A stretch of 64,000 bases of DNA from positions 62,001 through 126,000 of the forward strand of contig CAIZFE010000028.1 in the NCBI GenBank assembly GCA_903932145.1, in the 5' to 3' direction. Positions 28,854-37,639 of this stretch are shown piece by piece; positions within the stretch are counted from its first letter, which is position 1; every line of letters begins with the position of its first letter. The notes beneath the pieces were generated by a model. It made no database searches and was not told the origin of the DNA. It saw only the letters and a program-made list of their open reading frames with translations. The position numbers and the translations under genes are program-made. The DNA comes from an uncultured Rhodopila sp. (lineage in GTDB: Bacteria > Pseudomonadota > Alphaproteobacteria > Acetobacterales > Acetobacteraceae).

Positions 28854-30052
28854 GTCAAACCTTGGCAGAAACGTTGAATGCGGGCGCAGCCTTCGCGGAG
28901 ATCTTCCGTCGCGTTGGCGTAGCTGATGCGGAAATAGCCGGGGAAGCAGAACGCGGCGCCGTGGACGGTGGCGACGCCCTCGTCGGCCAGCAGGGTCAGA
29001 ACGAAGGCTTCGTCGTCCTTGATCAGCACGCCGCTTGCGCTGGTCTTGCCGATACAGCCGTGGATCGACGGATACACATAGAACGCGCCGTCGGGCTTGC
29101 CGCAGTTGATGCCGGGGCAGGCGTTCATCATCTCGACCACCATGTCGCGGCGTTGCTCGAACACCTTTCGCATTTCCTCCACCGTGTCCTGAGGACCGAG
29201 CAGGGCTTCGATGGCGGCGGCCTGGGCGATGGAGTTGGGGTTGGAGGTAGACTGGCTCTGCAACTTGTCCATCGCCTTGATCAGCGCGACCGGGCCGGCC
29301 GCGAAACCAATGCGCCAACCGGTCATGGCGTAGGATTTCGACACGCCATGCACCGTCAGGGTGCGGTCTTTCAGGCGAGGCTCCACCGCGACGATCGTGC
29401 CGGGCCTGAAGCCGTTGTACGCTAGCTTGTCGTAAATATCGTCGGTCAGGATCCAGACATGCGGGTGGCGCATCAGCACCTCGCAGATCGGCTTCAGGTC
29501 TTCCGCGCTGTAGGCCGCGCCGGTCGGGTTGCACGGGTTGTTCAGCATGAACCATTTGGTGCGCGGGGTGATCGCGGCTTCCAGGTCCTCGGCGCGGAGT
29601 TTGAAGCCGTTGTTCTGGCCGCACGGGACCAGCACGGGCTTGCCGTCCGCCAGAGTGACGATGTCGGGGTAGCTGACCCAGCACGGGCTCGGGATCACCA
29701 CCTCATCGCCGGGGTTCAGCGTGCTGACCATGCAGTTGAACAGCACCTGCTTGGCGCCGGTGGAGATGATGATCTCCTCCGGCTTGTATTGAATGCCGGT
29801 GTCACGTGCGAAGGCTTCGGTCACGGCTTTGCGCAATGTGATGGTGCCGGCGACGTCGGTGTATTTCGTCTCGCCCCTTTCCATCGCCGCGATGGCCGCA
29901 TCCTTGATGTTGCGGGGGGTATCGAAGTCCGGCTCGCCCTGCGACAGGCTGATGACGTTCTTGCCCTCGGCGATCATGCCGCGCGCCACGGTGGAGATGG
30001 CGATGGTCAGGCTGGGCTGGATGCGATTGAGGCGGTCGGAGGCGAGCGACAT
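28850..30052 (-). CDS. Class I/II pyridoxal-phosphate aminotransferase, copy 1 of tandem pair
   Basis: A 400-residue enzyme, clearly a paralogue of the next gene: the same order of blocks (LNNPCNPTGAAYSAEDL, WILTDDIYDKLAYNGF, the Schiff-base lysine in HGVSKSYAMTGWRIGF) and about the same length. ATG at 30052 (MSLASDRLNRIQPSLT) is the usual start for aspartate-type aminotransferases. The two genes overlap by 4 bases, so they arose by tandem duplication and are translated together, perhaps with divergent substrates. The promoter must lie in the 299 bases between this gene and the divergent TIR-ATPase gene. Confidence 0.92.
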   Translation of the reverse strand: MSLASDRLNRIQPSLTIAISTVARGMIAEGKNVISLSQGEPDFDTPRNIKDAAIAAMERGETKYTDVAGTITLRKAVTEAFARDTGIQYKPEEIIISTGAKQVLFNCMVSTLNPGDEVVIPSPCWVSYPDIVTLADGKPVLVPCGQNNGFKLRAEDLEAAITPRTKWFMLNNPCNPTGAAYSAEDLKPICEVLMRHPHVWILTDDIYDKLAYNGFRPGTIVAVEPRLKDRTLTVHGVSKSYAMTGWRIGFAAGPVALIKAMDKLQSQSTSNPNSIAQAAAIEALLGPQDTVEEMRKVFEQRRDMVVEMMNACPGINCGKPDGAFYVYPSIHGCIGKTSASGVLIKDDEAFVLTLLADEGVATVHGAAFCFPGYFRISYANATEDLREGCARIQRFCQGLT

Positions 30053-30351
30053 TTTCTGATTCCGGACGATACACTGGCGGCGGTTTCTAATGCGCGGCGG
30101 GCCGGGGAGCAACCGGATGTGGCAAGAGCGTGACACGGGGCTGGATTGCGGGGCGGAGATCCCCCCGTGACTGAGACTCGGAATCCGCCTATTATCGCAA
30201 CTATGAAGAGCACGCGACCTGACAGACTCGATTTTGGTATGGGCACGTTGCGAAAATCGGGTCACCGATCGGTCGCAAGGTCAGTCCCCGGTCAGACGCA
30301 TTTTGGGCCCGAGGCTGTTCCCGGCCCGGCGGAAGCCAATGGGCGGGCCGC
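30053..30351. promoter_or_regulatory. Divergent promoter region between aminotransferases and TIR-ATPase operon
   Basis: A 299-base region. CGATTTT (30229-30235) and AAAATCG (30253-30259) form a 7-base inverted repeat with a 17-base spacer, and ACCGATCGGT (30264-30273) is a perfect 10-base palindrome. Both lie within 125 bases of the TIR-ATPase start and are candidate operators. No reverse transcriptase or msr/msd-like structure was seen. Confidence 0.4.
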
Positions 30352-32109
30352 ATGAGAGGATACATCTCGTACGCTGACAATGATCTCGATATGTATGGGA
30401 AAATCAGGACGCACTTGAAACCGATCGAACATTTTCTGGACGTCGCGTTCTCGGATAATGGTGGCAGCGTAGATGGCCATGAATTGGATGAATGGACTGC
30501 GGACGAAATTCAATCGTCCGATATATTCATCGTCCTGGTAAGTCCATCATACCTTGCCAGCGATTTCATCCACAAATTTATAATTCCTGCAATGAAAGAG
30601 CGCATAAAAAAGGTGAACGCTCTTTTAATTCCAGTAATTTTGACGGATTGCGCCTGGGAGTTCGCGTTCGGTCGACTTCGGGCATTTCCGACAAGTGGCG
30701 CAAAGGTAATGCCCATTTCAAGATGGCGAAGTCGCGAGCGTGGATATGATGCCGCTGGACAGCAAGTAGCGGGAGCAATCAGCACCCATTTTGGTATCAT
30801 CCCGAGAGGGGTTGAATGGCCGACGATTGGAGATCTGGCGCGACCAGTTCCTCTAAAACCAATGGCGGTGGCCAGTGATGGCGGCGTCGCCGGTTTTGAT
30901 ATCCACCCCTTTGCCCTGGAAGAATTAGTAGTCCGCAACTTTAAGGGGATAGCCGAGATACGGCTCGACTTTACAGGCACCTCTGCTCTGGGGGGTAATT
31001 GGACGTGCATAGCCGGCATCAATGCCAGCGGGAAAACCTCAATCTTACAATCGCTGTGTTTGCTGCTCCTCGGCCTGCCGCTCATTCCTGAAATGGGCGG
31101 TGACAGGCTCCATGCAATGTGGCGTCGTACCATCGAAGGCGAGAGACCGCCCGAGCTCACGCTCCGCTGTCGAACCGGGGATACTTTGCGGGAACTGTTT
31201 CTGCCGTTCGCAACATCCGGCATAGACCGCCCGCGACTGGAAACGCAGGCCGACGGTTTCGCTATCATGAACGCAATTTGGAACGAGTTGCGGAATCACA
31301 TGATCCTGTCGTACGGCGCCACCAGAAATGTGTCCGACTACCGGGACACCCGTTACGCCCACCAGAGCCGCCAGGTCCGGCGACAGATGACCTTGTTTGA
31401 CCCGTCTGCTCAGGTATCGAATGTCGATGTGCTTTTGGGTGATCACACCGATTCAACGCCTGCCGTCGAAACGTTTAATCTGTTGATACCTATGCTTTTC
31501 GATGAGGCAGATTTTGGCAAACTTACGCTCACGCCTGGAGAGGGGCTGCGTTTCCACCAGCAAGGGGCAGACCTAACGGCACTGGATCTCGCCGACGGCT
31601 TCCGATCCACCTTCGCCTGGCTTGCGGATCTCTGTACGGCCTGGCACGAGACCGATCCTGAACGATCACGAAAACCGCAGGATATAACAGGTATTGTCCT
31701 GATCGACGAAATCGATCTGCATCTGCATGCAACTCTCCAGAGACGACTCGTCCCGGCTTTGCGTAAAGCGCTGCCAAAGGTTCAGTTCATCATCACCACC
31801 CACTCACCGTTGGTTCTCTCCTGCTTCGATCGCCGGGAACTGGTGATACTCGACCGGGACAGCGAAGGCGGCATCCGAACGCTGGACCGCCAGTTGTTCG
31901 GCATGTCAATGGACGACATCTACCGATGGCTTATGGACACTCCCCCGGATAGCCCGGTCATCGAAGCCATGCTGCGAGATGCCGACCCGAGCGCGGCGGT
32001 CTTGCTGGCCCAATCGCCGGATACCACCGAGCGCGAAGCGGAAGAGCGAGTGACGCGCCGGCGCGCATTTCTCAGGCGGCTGCGGACGGATGACAAGCCC
32101 GCCGCATGA
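30352..32109 (+). CDS. TIR domain-ATPase fusion, PtuA-like; probable anti-phage defence protein
   Basis: A 585-residue fusion. Residues 1-150 are a TIR domain (GYISYADNDLDMYGKIRTHL; FIVLVSPSYLASDF; NALLIPVIL). In bacterial TIRs a catalytic Glu follows the SDYC-type segment; here that position reads Ile77, with E83 the nearest acid. Residues about 190-560 form an ABC-type ATPase like PtuA/OLD proteins: Walker A GINASGKT (222-229), Walker B IVLIDEIDL with D452/E453, and H484 in TTHSPLVLS. It overlaps the HNH gene by 4 bases. PtuA-PtuB pairs are the Septu system; the N-terminal TIR is the unusual part. The TIR stretch is rich in A/T and in AAA/ATA codons, a sign of transfer. No strong ribosome-binding site is seen before 30352. 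Confidence 0.85.
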   Translation: MRGYISYADNDLDMYGKIRTHLKPIEHFLDVAFSDNGGSVDGHELDEWTADEIQSSDIFIVLVSPSYLASDFIHKFIIPAMKERIKKVNALLIPVILTDCAWEFAFGRLRAFPTSGAKVMPISRWRSRERGYDAAGQQVAGAISTHFGIIPRGVEWPTIGDLARPVPLKPMAVASDGGVAGFDIHPFALEELVVRNFKGIAEIRLDFTGTSALGGNWTCIAGINASGKTSILQSLCLLLLGLPLIPEMGGDRLHAMWRRTIEGERPPELTLRCRTGDTLRELFLPFATSGIDRPRLETQADGFAIMNAIWNELRNHMILSYGATRNVSDYRDTRYAHQSRQVRRQMTLFDPSAQVSNVDVLLGDHTDSTPAVETFNLLIPMLFDEADFGKLTLTPGEGLRFHQQGADLTALDLADGFRSTFAWLADLCTAWHETDPERSRKPQDITGIVLIDEIDLHLHATLQRRLVPALRKALPKVQFIITTHSPLVLSCFDRRELVILDRDSEGGIRTLDRQLFGMSMDDIYRWLMDTPPDSPVIEAMLRDADPSAAVLLAQSPDTTEREAEERVTRRRAFLRRLRTDDKPAA

Positions 32110-33077
32110 GGCAGATCGTACGGCCATCAATAAGGTTGCCGACATTGGCGGCAATCGATGAGAAATACGGTGAAGGCTGGAAAGAAACCGGCATCGGTGG
32201 GCCGTCTCGCGACTTTTGGAACAATCCGGACGTGCGCGGCGCCCTGTATGCGATGCACGGTCGTGCCTGCGCTTATTGTCAGCAATATTTGCCGGAAAAC
32301 GATCGCGGCGATGTAGAACATTTCCGTCCTCAATCGATCTATCGCTGGCTTGCATACGCTTTCGACAACTATCTGCTGAGTTGCAGTACCTGCAATCGAT
32401 TACATAAAAAGGATGATTTTCCGCGACGCGGTATGGCGTGTGCCTATGTCGACCGGGGTCGATTGGATCAAGAGGAGAGGTTGCTACTGGACCCCACCAC
32501 CGATCCGACCGAAACCTGGGTCGATTACGACTTATCCGACGATCTATGTCCCGTGATCCCAGCCAGCGCCCTGCCCGCCGACGCGTTGACGCAGGTTGAA
32601 ACCACCATCGCACTCTTCAAACTGAACACCCGCTCGCGGCTGGTCGGCGCGCGCCTCGACGCGATTGATCGGGTGGAAGAACTGCTACGTGGACTGGACT
32701 CCGGCGAAGAACGGAACGCCTTCATCCTGAAGCGCCTTGCCAGCCGATATTCGCCTCATGCTGTCATTGTCCGCCGGATTCTCGCTCGTATTCGGCCAAC
32801 CTTGTTGCCAACATCGAAGGAAGAACTGGCGCTTCTGATCACGGAGTTATGCAGCGATCTCGACCTGATGGATCGCACCCGTCCGTCGGCAATTGACCGC
32901 GTTCGGAGCCGGACATGGGACCGCATGAGACGCGAGATACTGTATGCCCTCGCTGTGATTTGGCATGCACCACTTGGATCAAACCCGGCCGAGGTCGAAA
33001 TTTTGCTGAATGCTGCCGGTATCCGGGAGATTGTGCTACCCTTTCGGGTCGAAATCGTTCCGCTTTCTGACGCCTGA
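32106..33077 (+). CDS. HNH endonuclease, PtuB-like effector of the TIR-ATPase operon
   Basis: A 323-residue HNH nuclease. The zinc/active-site region is CAYCQQYL (C55, C58), VEHFRPQS (E71, H72), then NYLLSCSTCNRLHKKDDFP (C93, C96, N97). This is the layout of PtuB-type HNH proteins, in which the ATPase gates DNA cleavage. The C-terminal 170 residues are helical with no motif known to me. Its ATG overlaps the TIR-ATPase stop (ATGA), showing tight co-translation and a shared stoichiometry. Cleavage of phage or host DNA on infection is expected by analogy with Septu and Ec78-type retron effectors. A methyl-directed McrA-type role is an alternative. Confidence 0.85.
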   Translation: MRQIVRPSIRLPTLAAIDEKYGEGWKETGIGGPSRDFWNNPDVRGALYAMHGRACAYCQQYLPENDRGDVEHFRPQSIYRWLAYAFDNYLLSCSTCNRLHKKDDFPRRGMACAYVDRGRLDQEERLLLDPTTDPTETWVDYDLSDDLCPVIPASALPADALTQVETTIALFKLNTRSRLVGARLDAIDRVEELLRGLDSGEERNAFILKRLASRYSPHAVIVRRILARIRPTLLPTSKEELALLITELCSDLDLMDRTRPSAIDRVRSRTWDRMRREILYALAVIWHAPLGSNPAEVEILLNAAGIREIVLPFRVEIVPLSDA

Positions 33078-33158
33078 TCCGGCCATCAAGCCGGTCAGTC
33101 TTGCCGCTCCGCCATTCCCACCGCAAACTGGGACCGTCGCAACCCACGGGAGAGAACC

Positions 33159-33485
33159 ATGATCCACGAACTGAGAATCTACGAATGTGTCCCCGGCCGT
33201 TTGCCGGATCTGAACAAGCGATTCAGCACCATCACGCTGGGCATCTGGAAGAAGCACAACATCAAGCAGGCCGGTTTCTGGACCACGCTGATCGGCGAGT
33301 CCAACATGACTCTGTACTACATGCTGGAGTGGGACTCGCTGGCCGACCGTGAGACCAAGTGGAACGCGTTCCAGAATGATCCGGAATGGCATGCCGCCCG
33401 CGCCGAGACCGAAAAGAACGGGCCGATCGTCGCCAAGGTAACGAACTACATCCTGGCCCCGACGCCCTACTCGTCGGTGAAGTAA
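33159..33485 (+). CDS. NIPSNAP family protein
   Basis: A 108-residue dimeric alpha-beta-barrel (ferredoxin-like) protein. It begins MIHELRIYECVPGRLPDLNK, the standard NIPSNAP opening, and has YYMLEWDSLADRETKWNAFQ in the middle. The biochemical role of bacterial members is not settled; many sit beside degradative genes. GGGAGAGAACC just before 33159 is a good ribosome-binding site. It lies 81 bases after the HNH gene on the same strand, but its GC-rich codon use and housekeeping-type family argue that it is not part of the defence module. Confidence 0.85.
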   Translation: MIHELRIYECVPGRLPDLNKRFSTITLGIWKKHNIKQAGFWTTLIGESNMTLYYMLEWDSLADRETKWNAFQNDPEWHAARAETEKNGPIVAKVTNYILAPTPYSSVK

Positions 33486-33499
33486 ACCCAAGTTCCGGT

Positions 33500-33525
33500 C
33501 GGGTGGTTCGGAACCGAGCCACCCG
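33500..33525. terminator. Hairpin between convergent NIPSNAP and MFS genes
   Basis: Arms CGGGTGGTTCGG (33500-33511) and CCGAGCCACCCG (33514-33525) pair at 11 of 12 positions, with the small loop partly taken from the stem ends. It sits 14 bases after one stop and 6 bases before the other gene's stop, so it probably terminates both. Confidence 0.65.
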
Positions 33526-33531
33526 CGCCGA

Positions 33532-34701
33532 TCAGGCGTCGCCGCCGTTCGGCAACCGCAGCGGCAACAGAAACAGCACCGCCACCGCTGCCGCGGCGCC
33601 GCACAGAAGAAAAACCTCCAGCGCCGGCAGCGCACCCACCAATGGAGCCGCCAGACTGGGCGCTGTGGCCTGCGCCAGCAGCACCGGCACCGCGAGCCAG
33701 CCCAGGATCCGCGCGTACCCCTCCGGACCGAACAACGCCAACGGCAGGGTTCCCCGGTTGATCGTCATGATGCCGTTACTCATGCCGTATAGCAGCGCGA
33801 AGCCGGTCGCGGCAAACGGGCCGCCCAGCCACAGCAGCAAGGCGCCGAGCGGAAACAGCAGCGCGCCAATCCGTGCCTTGACCAGCAGATTGATGCGCGG
33901 GCCGATCGTGTACTCGATCAGGCGGCCCGCGACCTGGCCGGGTCCGATCAATGCGGCGACACCGACCGCCTCGGGCGCCGTCAGGCCCACGCCCATCAGC
34001 AGCGGCAGAATATGCACCGCCAACGCCGACGTAATGAACCAGCGCAGCGCGAAAAAGGCCGCCAGCAGCACCAGTATCCGGCGTTGCGCCGCGCTGCGGG
34101 GGCCGCTCCCGGCCGCACTGTCCTGACGCGGCCGAGGCGGCGCGGGCGGCACCAGCAGCCAGACCATCGGCAAATTGACCAGCAGCATCAGCCCCGCATA
34201 GGCCAGCAACAGGCCGCGCCAGTCCAGCACGCCGATCAGGGCGGCACCCAGCGTCCAGAACACCGTGCTCGCGAATCCCGCCACCAAGGTGATCCCCGTG
34301 ATGCTCGGTCCCGCGTCTTTACCCAGCAAGCCGCCGACGGTGGCAAAGGCGGCGTCGTACAGGCCCATCGACATGCCAACGCCGATGATCGTCCATCCCA
34401 GATACCAGACCACCAGCCCCGGACTGAACGCCAGCACCGCCTGACCGATCGCCATCACCACGATGCTGACCAGCAACGCGCCGCGTCCGCCATGCCGGTC
34501 GATCCAGGCGCCAACGCGGGGCGCGCAGGCTCCGGTCACCAGCAGCGACCAGGAGAAGGCGCCCAGGACGGGAAAGCCCGAGGCACCGAACGTCGCCTCG
34601 ACCGGCCCGGCGATGATGGCAGGCAAATAGAACGTCATCCCCCAGGACAAGGTCTGGTTGATGCCAAGAACAGCACCGAGGCGGAAGCGGGATGACACCA
34701 T
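33532..34701 (-). CDS. Major facilitator superfamily transporter
   Basis: A 389-residue inner-membrane protein with about 12 spans. Start at ATG 34701 (MVSSRFRLGAVLGINQTLSW). Family features include the helix-2/3 loop GAWIDRHGGRGALLVSIVVM, a motif-A variant, and helix-1 FYLPAIIAGPVEATFGASGF. It resembles MFS proteins annotated as monocarboxylate-type or unknown-substrate porters. It is convergent with the NIPSNAP gene and divergent from the esterase (34807), with about 105 bases between the starts. Substrate unknown. Confidence 0.85.
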   Translation of the reverse strand: MVSSRFRLGAVLGINQTLSWGMTFYLPAIIAGPVEATFGASGFPVLGAFSWSLLVTGACAPRVGAWIDRHGGRGALLVSIVVMAIGQAVLAFSPGLVVWYLGWTIIGVGMSMGLYDAAFATVGGLLGKDAGPSITGITLVAGFASTVFWTLGAALIGVLDWRGLLLAYAGLMLLVNLPMVWLLVPPAPPRPRQDSAAGSGPRSAAQRRILVLLAAFFALRWFITSALAVHILPLLMGVGLTAPEAVGVAALIGPGQVAGRLIEYTIGPRINLLVKARIGALLFPLGALLLWLGGPFAATGFALLYGMSNGIMTINRGTLPLALFGPEGYARILGWLAVPVLLAQATAPSLAAPLVGALPALEVFLLCGAAAAVAVLFLLPLRLPNGGDA

Positions 34702-34806
34702 CCTCCAAGCATCCAGCGGATGGTCATACGAAACAACCCCGGCCGGCATGTTGCTCCGATTGGCCGGCCGGTCTTACAGTGCCCGAAAATCAGGGGAGCC
34801 CATCCA

Positions 34807-35664
34807 ATGAGCCATCGGACATTCGATTACACTGTCGGCGACTTCAACTACATCGAGCACGCGGACGGGCCGCAGCGGCTGCGCCTGTTCATGCCGGTCG
34901 GGGCGACCAGCCCGGTGCCGCTGGTGGTCGATCTGCACGGTGGCGCCTGGTGCAACCAGGATCTGAAGGATTGCGAGGACCGCGACCTGACCCTGGTGCG
35001 CGCCGGGTTCGCCGTCGCCGCGCTGAACTTCCGGCATGGCGGGTCCGGCTATCCGACCTCGCTGGTCGATATCAACTACGCCATCCGCTGGCTGAAGGCG
35101 CACGCCGGCAAGCTCGGTTTGCGCGCCGATGCGGTCGGACTGTCCGGACAGAGCAGCGGCGGCCACCTGGCGATGCTATCGGCGATGCGGCCGGCCGATC
35201 CTCGCTACACGGCGGTGGCGTCTCCGGATGGCGCGAAGGTGGATGCGTCGGTCAGGGCGGTGGTGATGCAATGGCCGGTGATCAATCCGCTGTCCCGCTA
35301 CCGCAATGCGTTGCTGCACCAGAAGTCGGCCAATCCTCCGGCCTGGGTGGGCGACATCCCGAGCCGTCACGACCTGTATTGGAAGACCGAGGCAGCGATG
35401 GAGGAAGGCAATCCGGTGATGTTGCTGGAACGCGGCGAAACAGTATCTCTGCCGCCCGCCCTTTGGATCCAGGGCAGGCCTGACCCGGTCCACGACTACC
35501 GCGATCCGGCCGGCACATTCGACGGCAATGAACCGGAGCGGTTCGCTCACGACTACCGCGCCGCAGGTGGTTCGCTGGAGGTGTTGTATATCGACAATGC
35601 GGTTCGCGCCGGGGCGGCGTCGCATGATCCGACGACGGCGTTCTTCAAGCGCCATCTCACCTGA
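34807..35664 (+). CDS. Alpha/beta hydrolase (hormone-sensitive-lipase / carboxylesterase type)
   Basis: A 285-residue esterase. The oxyanion-hole motif is DLHGGAWCNQD, the nucleophile elbow GQSSGGHL with Ser, a probable Asp in IQGRPDPVHDYRDP, and the late His in ASHDPTTAFF. In contrast to the 4849 protein the catalytic set is complete. Start at ATG 34807 after GGGGAG. It probably hydrolyses small acyl esters; substrate not known. No signal peptide is seen. It is convergent with the DHA2 transporter downstream. Confidence 0.87.
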   Translation: MSHRTFDYTVGDFNYIEHADGPQRLRLFMPVGATSPVPLVVDLHGGAWCNQDLKDCEDRDLTLVRAGFAVAALNFRHGGSGYPTSLVDINYAIRWLKAHAGKLGLRADAVGLSGQSSGGHLAMLSAMRPADPRYTAVASPDGAKVDASVRAVVMQWPVINPLSRYRNALLHQKSANPPAWVGDIPSRHDLYWKTEAAMEEGNPVMLLERGETVSLPPALWIQGRPDPVHDYRDPAGTFDGNEPERFAHDYRAAGGSLEVLYIDNAVRAGAASHDPTTAFFKRHLT

Positions 35665-35691
35665 AACCGGGAACCCCGGCGGCATTTAGCG

Positions 35692-37062
35692 TTACGGCGG
35701 GGCGGTTCGGACCCGCGGCCGCCGCGTGCGCTTCAATTCCAGGACAATCAATGCGGCCGGGATCGTCGCGGCGATGCGAAACGTCGTCTGGAACGCAGTC
35801 ATAAAGCCGTCCGTCCCGGCGACCTGCAGGCTCTGGAAGATCAGCATCAGAATCGTGGCGCCAGAGACGGTGCCGATACTGCGGGTGGCCATCCCGAGCG
35901 CGCCCGCCACGCCTCGGTTACGCGCAGGAATCGTGGCGGTGACGATATCAAAGTAGGCGACCTGGAACAGTCCGAGGCCGATGCCCTGGATGGCCATCGA
36001 TAGCACCAGGATGAGCAGGTCGGGCGTGCTGCCGGACAACGATATGCCAAACAGACCCGCTCCGCTGAGAGCGGTCCCCATCATCGCGATCAGGCGCGGT
36101 TTGTGGCCTTGCGCCAGCCGGCCAGCCAAGGGGGCGGCGACGATAGTGCCGGCGGGCGATGCCGCGAGGATCAGTCCGGCCTCGGGCAGCGATAGTCCTG
36201 AAATCCGGCTGAGATAGAATGGTGCCAGCAGCATGATGCTGAACGCCGACAGATTGATCAGCGCGTTGCTGATGTTGATGACGGTGAAATCGGCGTTCCG
36301 GAACAGCCCGAAGTCGATGATCGGTTGCGGTGTCCGGCGCTCCTGCCGGTAGAACAGCCCGAACCCCGCGATTGCCAGCGCCCCGAATACGGCCGTCTCC
36401 GGCCCCGGCGGGCGCAGGCGGTTCAGCGTCAGCAACATGAAACTCAGGGCCAGCGCGAGCAGGACACCGCCAGCGGCGTCGAACCGTTCGGGTTTGCCAC
36501 GAGCGGGACGCGGCAGAGTCCAGGCCAGCAGGAACGCCGCTCCGGCGATCGGGGCCCGGAAGCTGAACACCGCGCTCCACCCGAAGCGTTCGACCAGCGA
36601 GCCGAAAACAGAGGGACCGAGCGCGCTGCCGATGGCGAACATCATCATGTAGCGGGCGAGGATGGCGGTGCGCATCGCCTCGGGAAACAGGCTGGTGGCA
36701 AGGGCCGGACCGCAGGACAGGATCAGGCCGGCACCCACTCCCTGGGCAACGCGGGCACCGAGCAGGGCGGGATATGACGGAGCGAGGGCGCAGGCGACGA
36801 AGGCCAGCGTGCTGACGCCGGTGCCGAACAGGAAGACGCGGCGGTAGCCCAACAGGTCGCCGATGCGGCCGAAGCTGAGCATCAGGGCGGTCTGGGTCAG
36901 CACATAGGCGATGACGATCCACTGGATCATCGGAATCGGCAGGCCGAACCGGGCGACGATAGCCGGAAAGTCGATATTCACCGCGGAATCCAACGGCACC
37001 ACCAACGTGCCGAGGCCGACAATCAGCAACGGCCACAACGGTGAGGCTGTCCGGTCGCGCAT
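35692..37062 (-). CDS. MFS transporter, DHA2-type
   Basis: A 456-residue membrane protein with 12-14 predicted spans. The first helix LLIVGLGTLVVPLDSAVNID carries the family's acidic residue, and the loop FGRIGDLLGYRRVFLFGTGV is motif A. Similar to the 21848 transporter in size and family but not a close copy. A drug- or metabolite-efflux role is likely. Encoded alone on the minus strand, with 577 non-coding bases upstream. ATG 37062 has GAGGGCCC-type sequence upstream; no clear alternative start. Confidence 0.87.
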   Translation of the reverse strand: MRDRTASPLWPLLIVGLGTLVVPLDSAVNIDFPAIVARFGLPIPMIQWIVIAYVLTQTALMLSFGRIGDLLGYRRVFLFGTGVSTLAFVACALAPSYPALLGARVAQGVGAGLILSCGPALATSLFPEAMRTAILARYMMMFAIGSALGPSVFGSLVERFGWSAVFSFRAPIAGAAFLLAWTLPRPARGKPERFDAAGGVLLALALSFMLLTLNRLRPPGPETAVFGALAIAGFGLFYRQERRTPQPIIDFGLFRNADFTVINISNALINLSAFSIMLLAPFYLSRISGLSLPEAGLILAASPAGTIVAAPLAGRLAQGHKPRLIAMMGTALSGAGLFGISLSGSTPDLLILVLSMAIQGIGLGLFQVAYFDIVTATIPARNRGVAGALGMATRSIGTVSGATILMLIFQSLQVAGTDGFMTAFQTTFRIAATIPAALIVLELKRTRRPRVRTAPP

Positions 37063-37639
37063 CAGTGAGGGCCCTGCGCTGTGATGGCTTGCATCTGCGT
37101 CCTGATCTTTTCGTTGGAAAGAATAGAGATTTGCGGCGGCATTCCTAGCCTTCGCGAGGCGGTTTGGTCACGGGAACGATGGCCCCTGCTTGCGACGTTC
37201 GCCGGTCGCTATGTTTTGAAGCCCGGCATCGCACGTGCCGCCCTATATCGTGTCCGAACGACTGTCGGTTCGCAACAATGTGGAGCAGTAATGCGGGTTA
37301 TCGCCCCTTCCCCGGTTTCCAGGCAGCGGAAACCGGAACATGCCTGGCCCGGGGACACGCATCTGCTTTGGCGGGCGCGGAACATCCACGCCTCTCAGCT
37401 ATACAACCGTCCCGCGCCGCGCGCCCCTGACCGAGGTCTGTCCACCTGAGATGCACATTTTATGGCAGTGGGGAGCACAGTGTGACCACACGCTGCGGCG
37501 GCAGGTTCGCATGCCAACCCGCTCTTTGTCGGGCGGCAGGTCCTGGTCGAAGGCTGTCCTGCTGGCCAGGGTACGGCCCTTAGGATTGGCCGACTTCTAT
37601 CATCTGATCGATATCGCTGTTTCAGGCGTGCGGTAACGT
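37063..37639. other. Intergenic region between divergent DHA2 and flippase genes
   Basis: 577 bases. No frame here shows protein-family features or a plausible ribosome-binding site. Promoters for both divergent genes are expected. No repeats or palindromes of note were seen. Confidence 0.4.

Noticed and set aside
27648..29684. A 678-codon minus-strand frame
   Set aside because: It only extends the copy-2 aminotransferase upstream through the reverse frame of copy 1; the real starts are 28853 and 30052.
30352..33077. Complete retron (Ec78-like) at the TIR-ATPase/HNH locus
   Set aside because: No reverse transcriptase and no msr/msd-like inverted repeat were found within the flanking kilobases.
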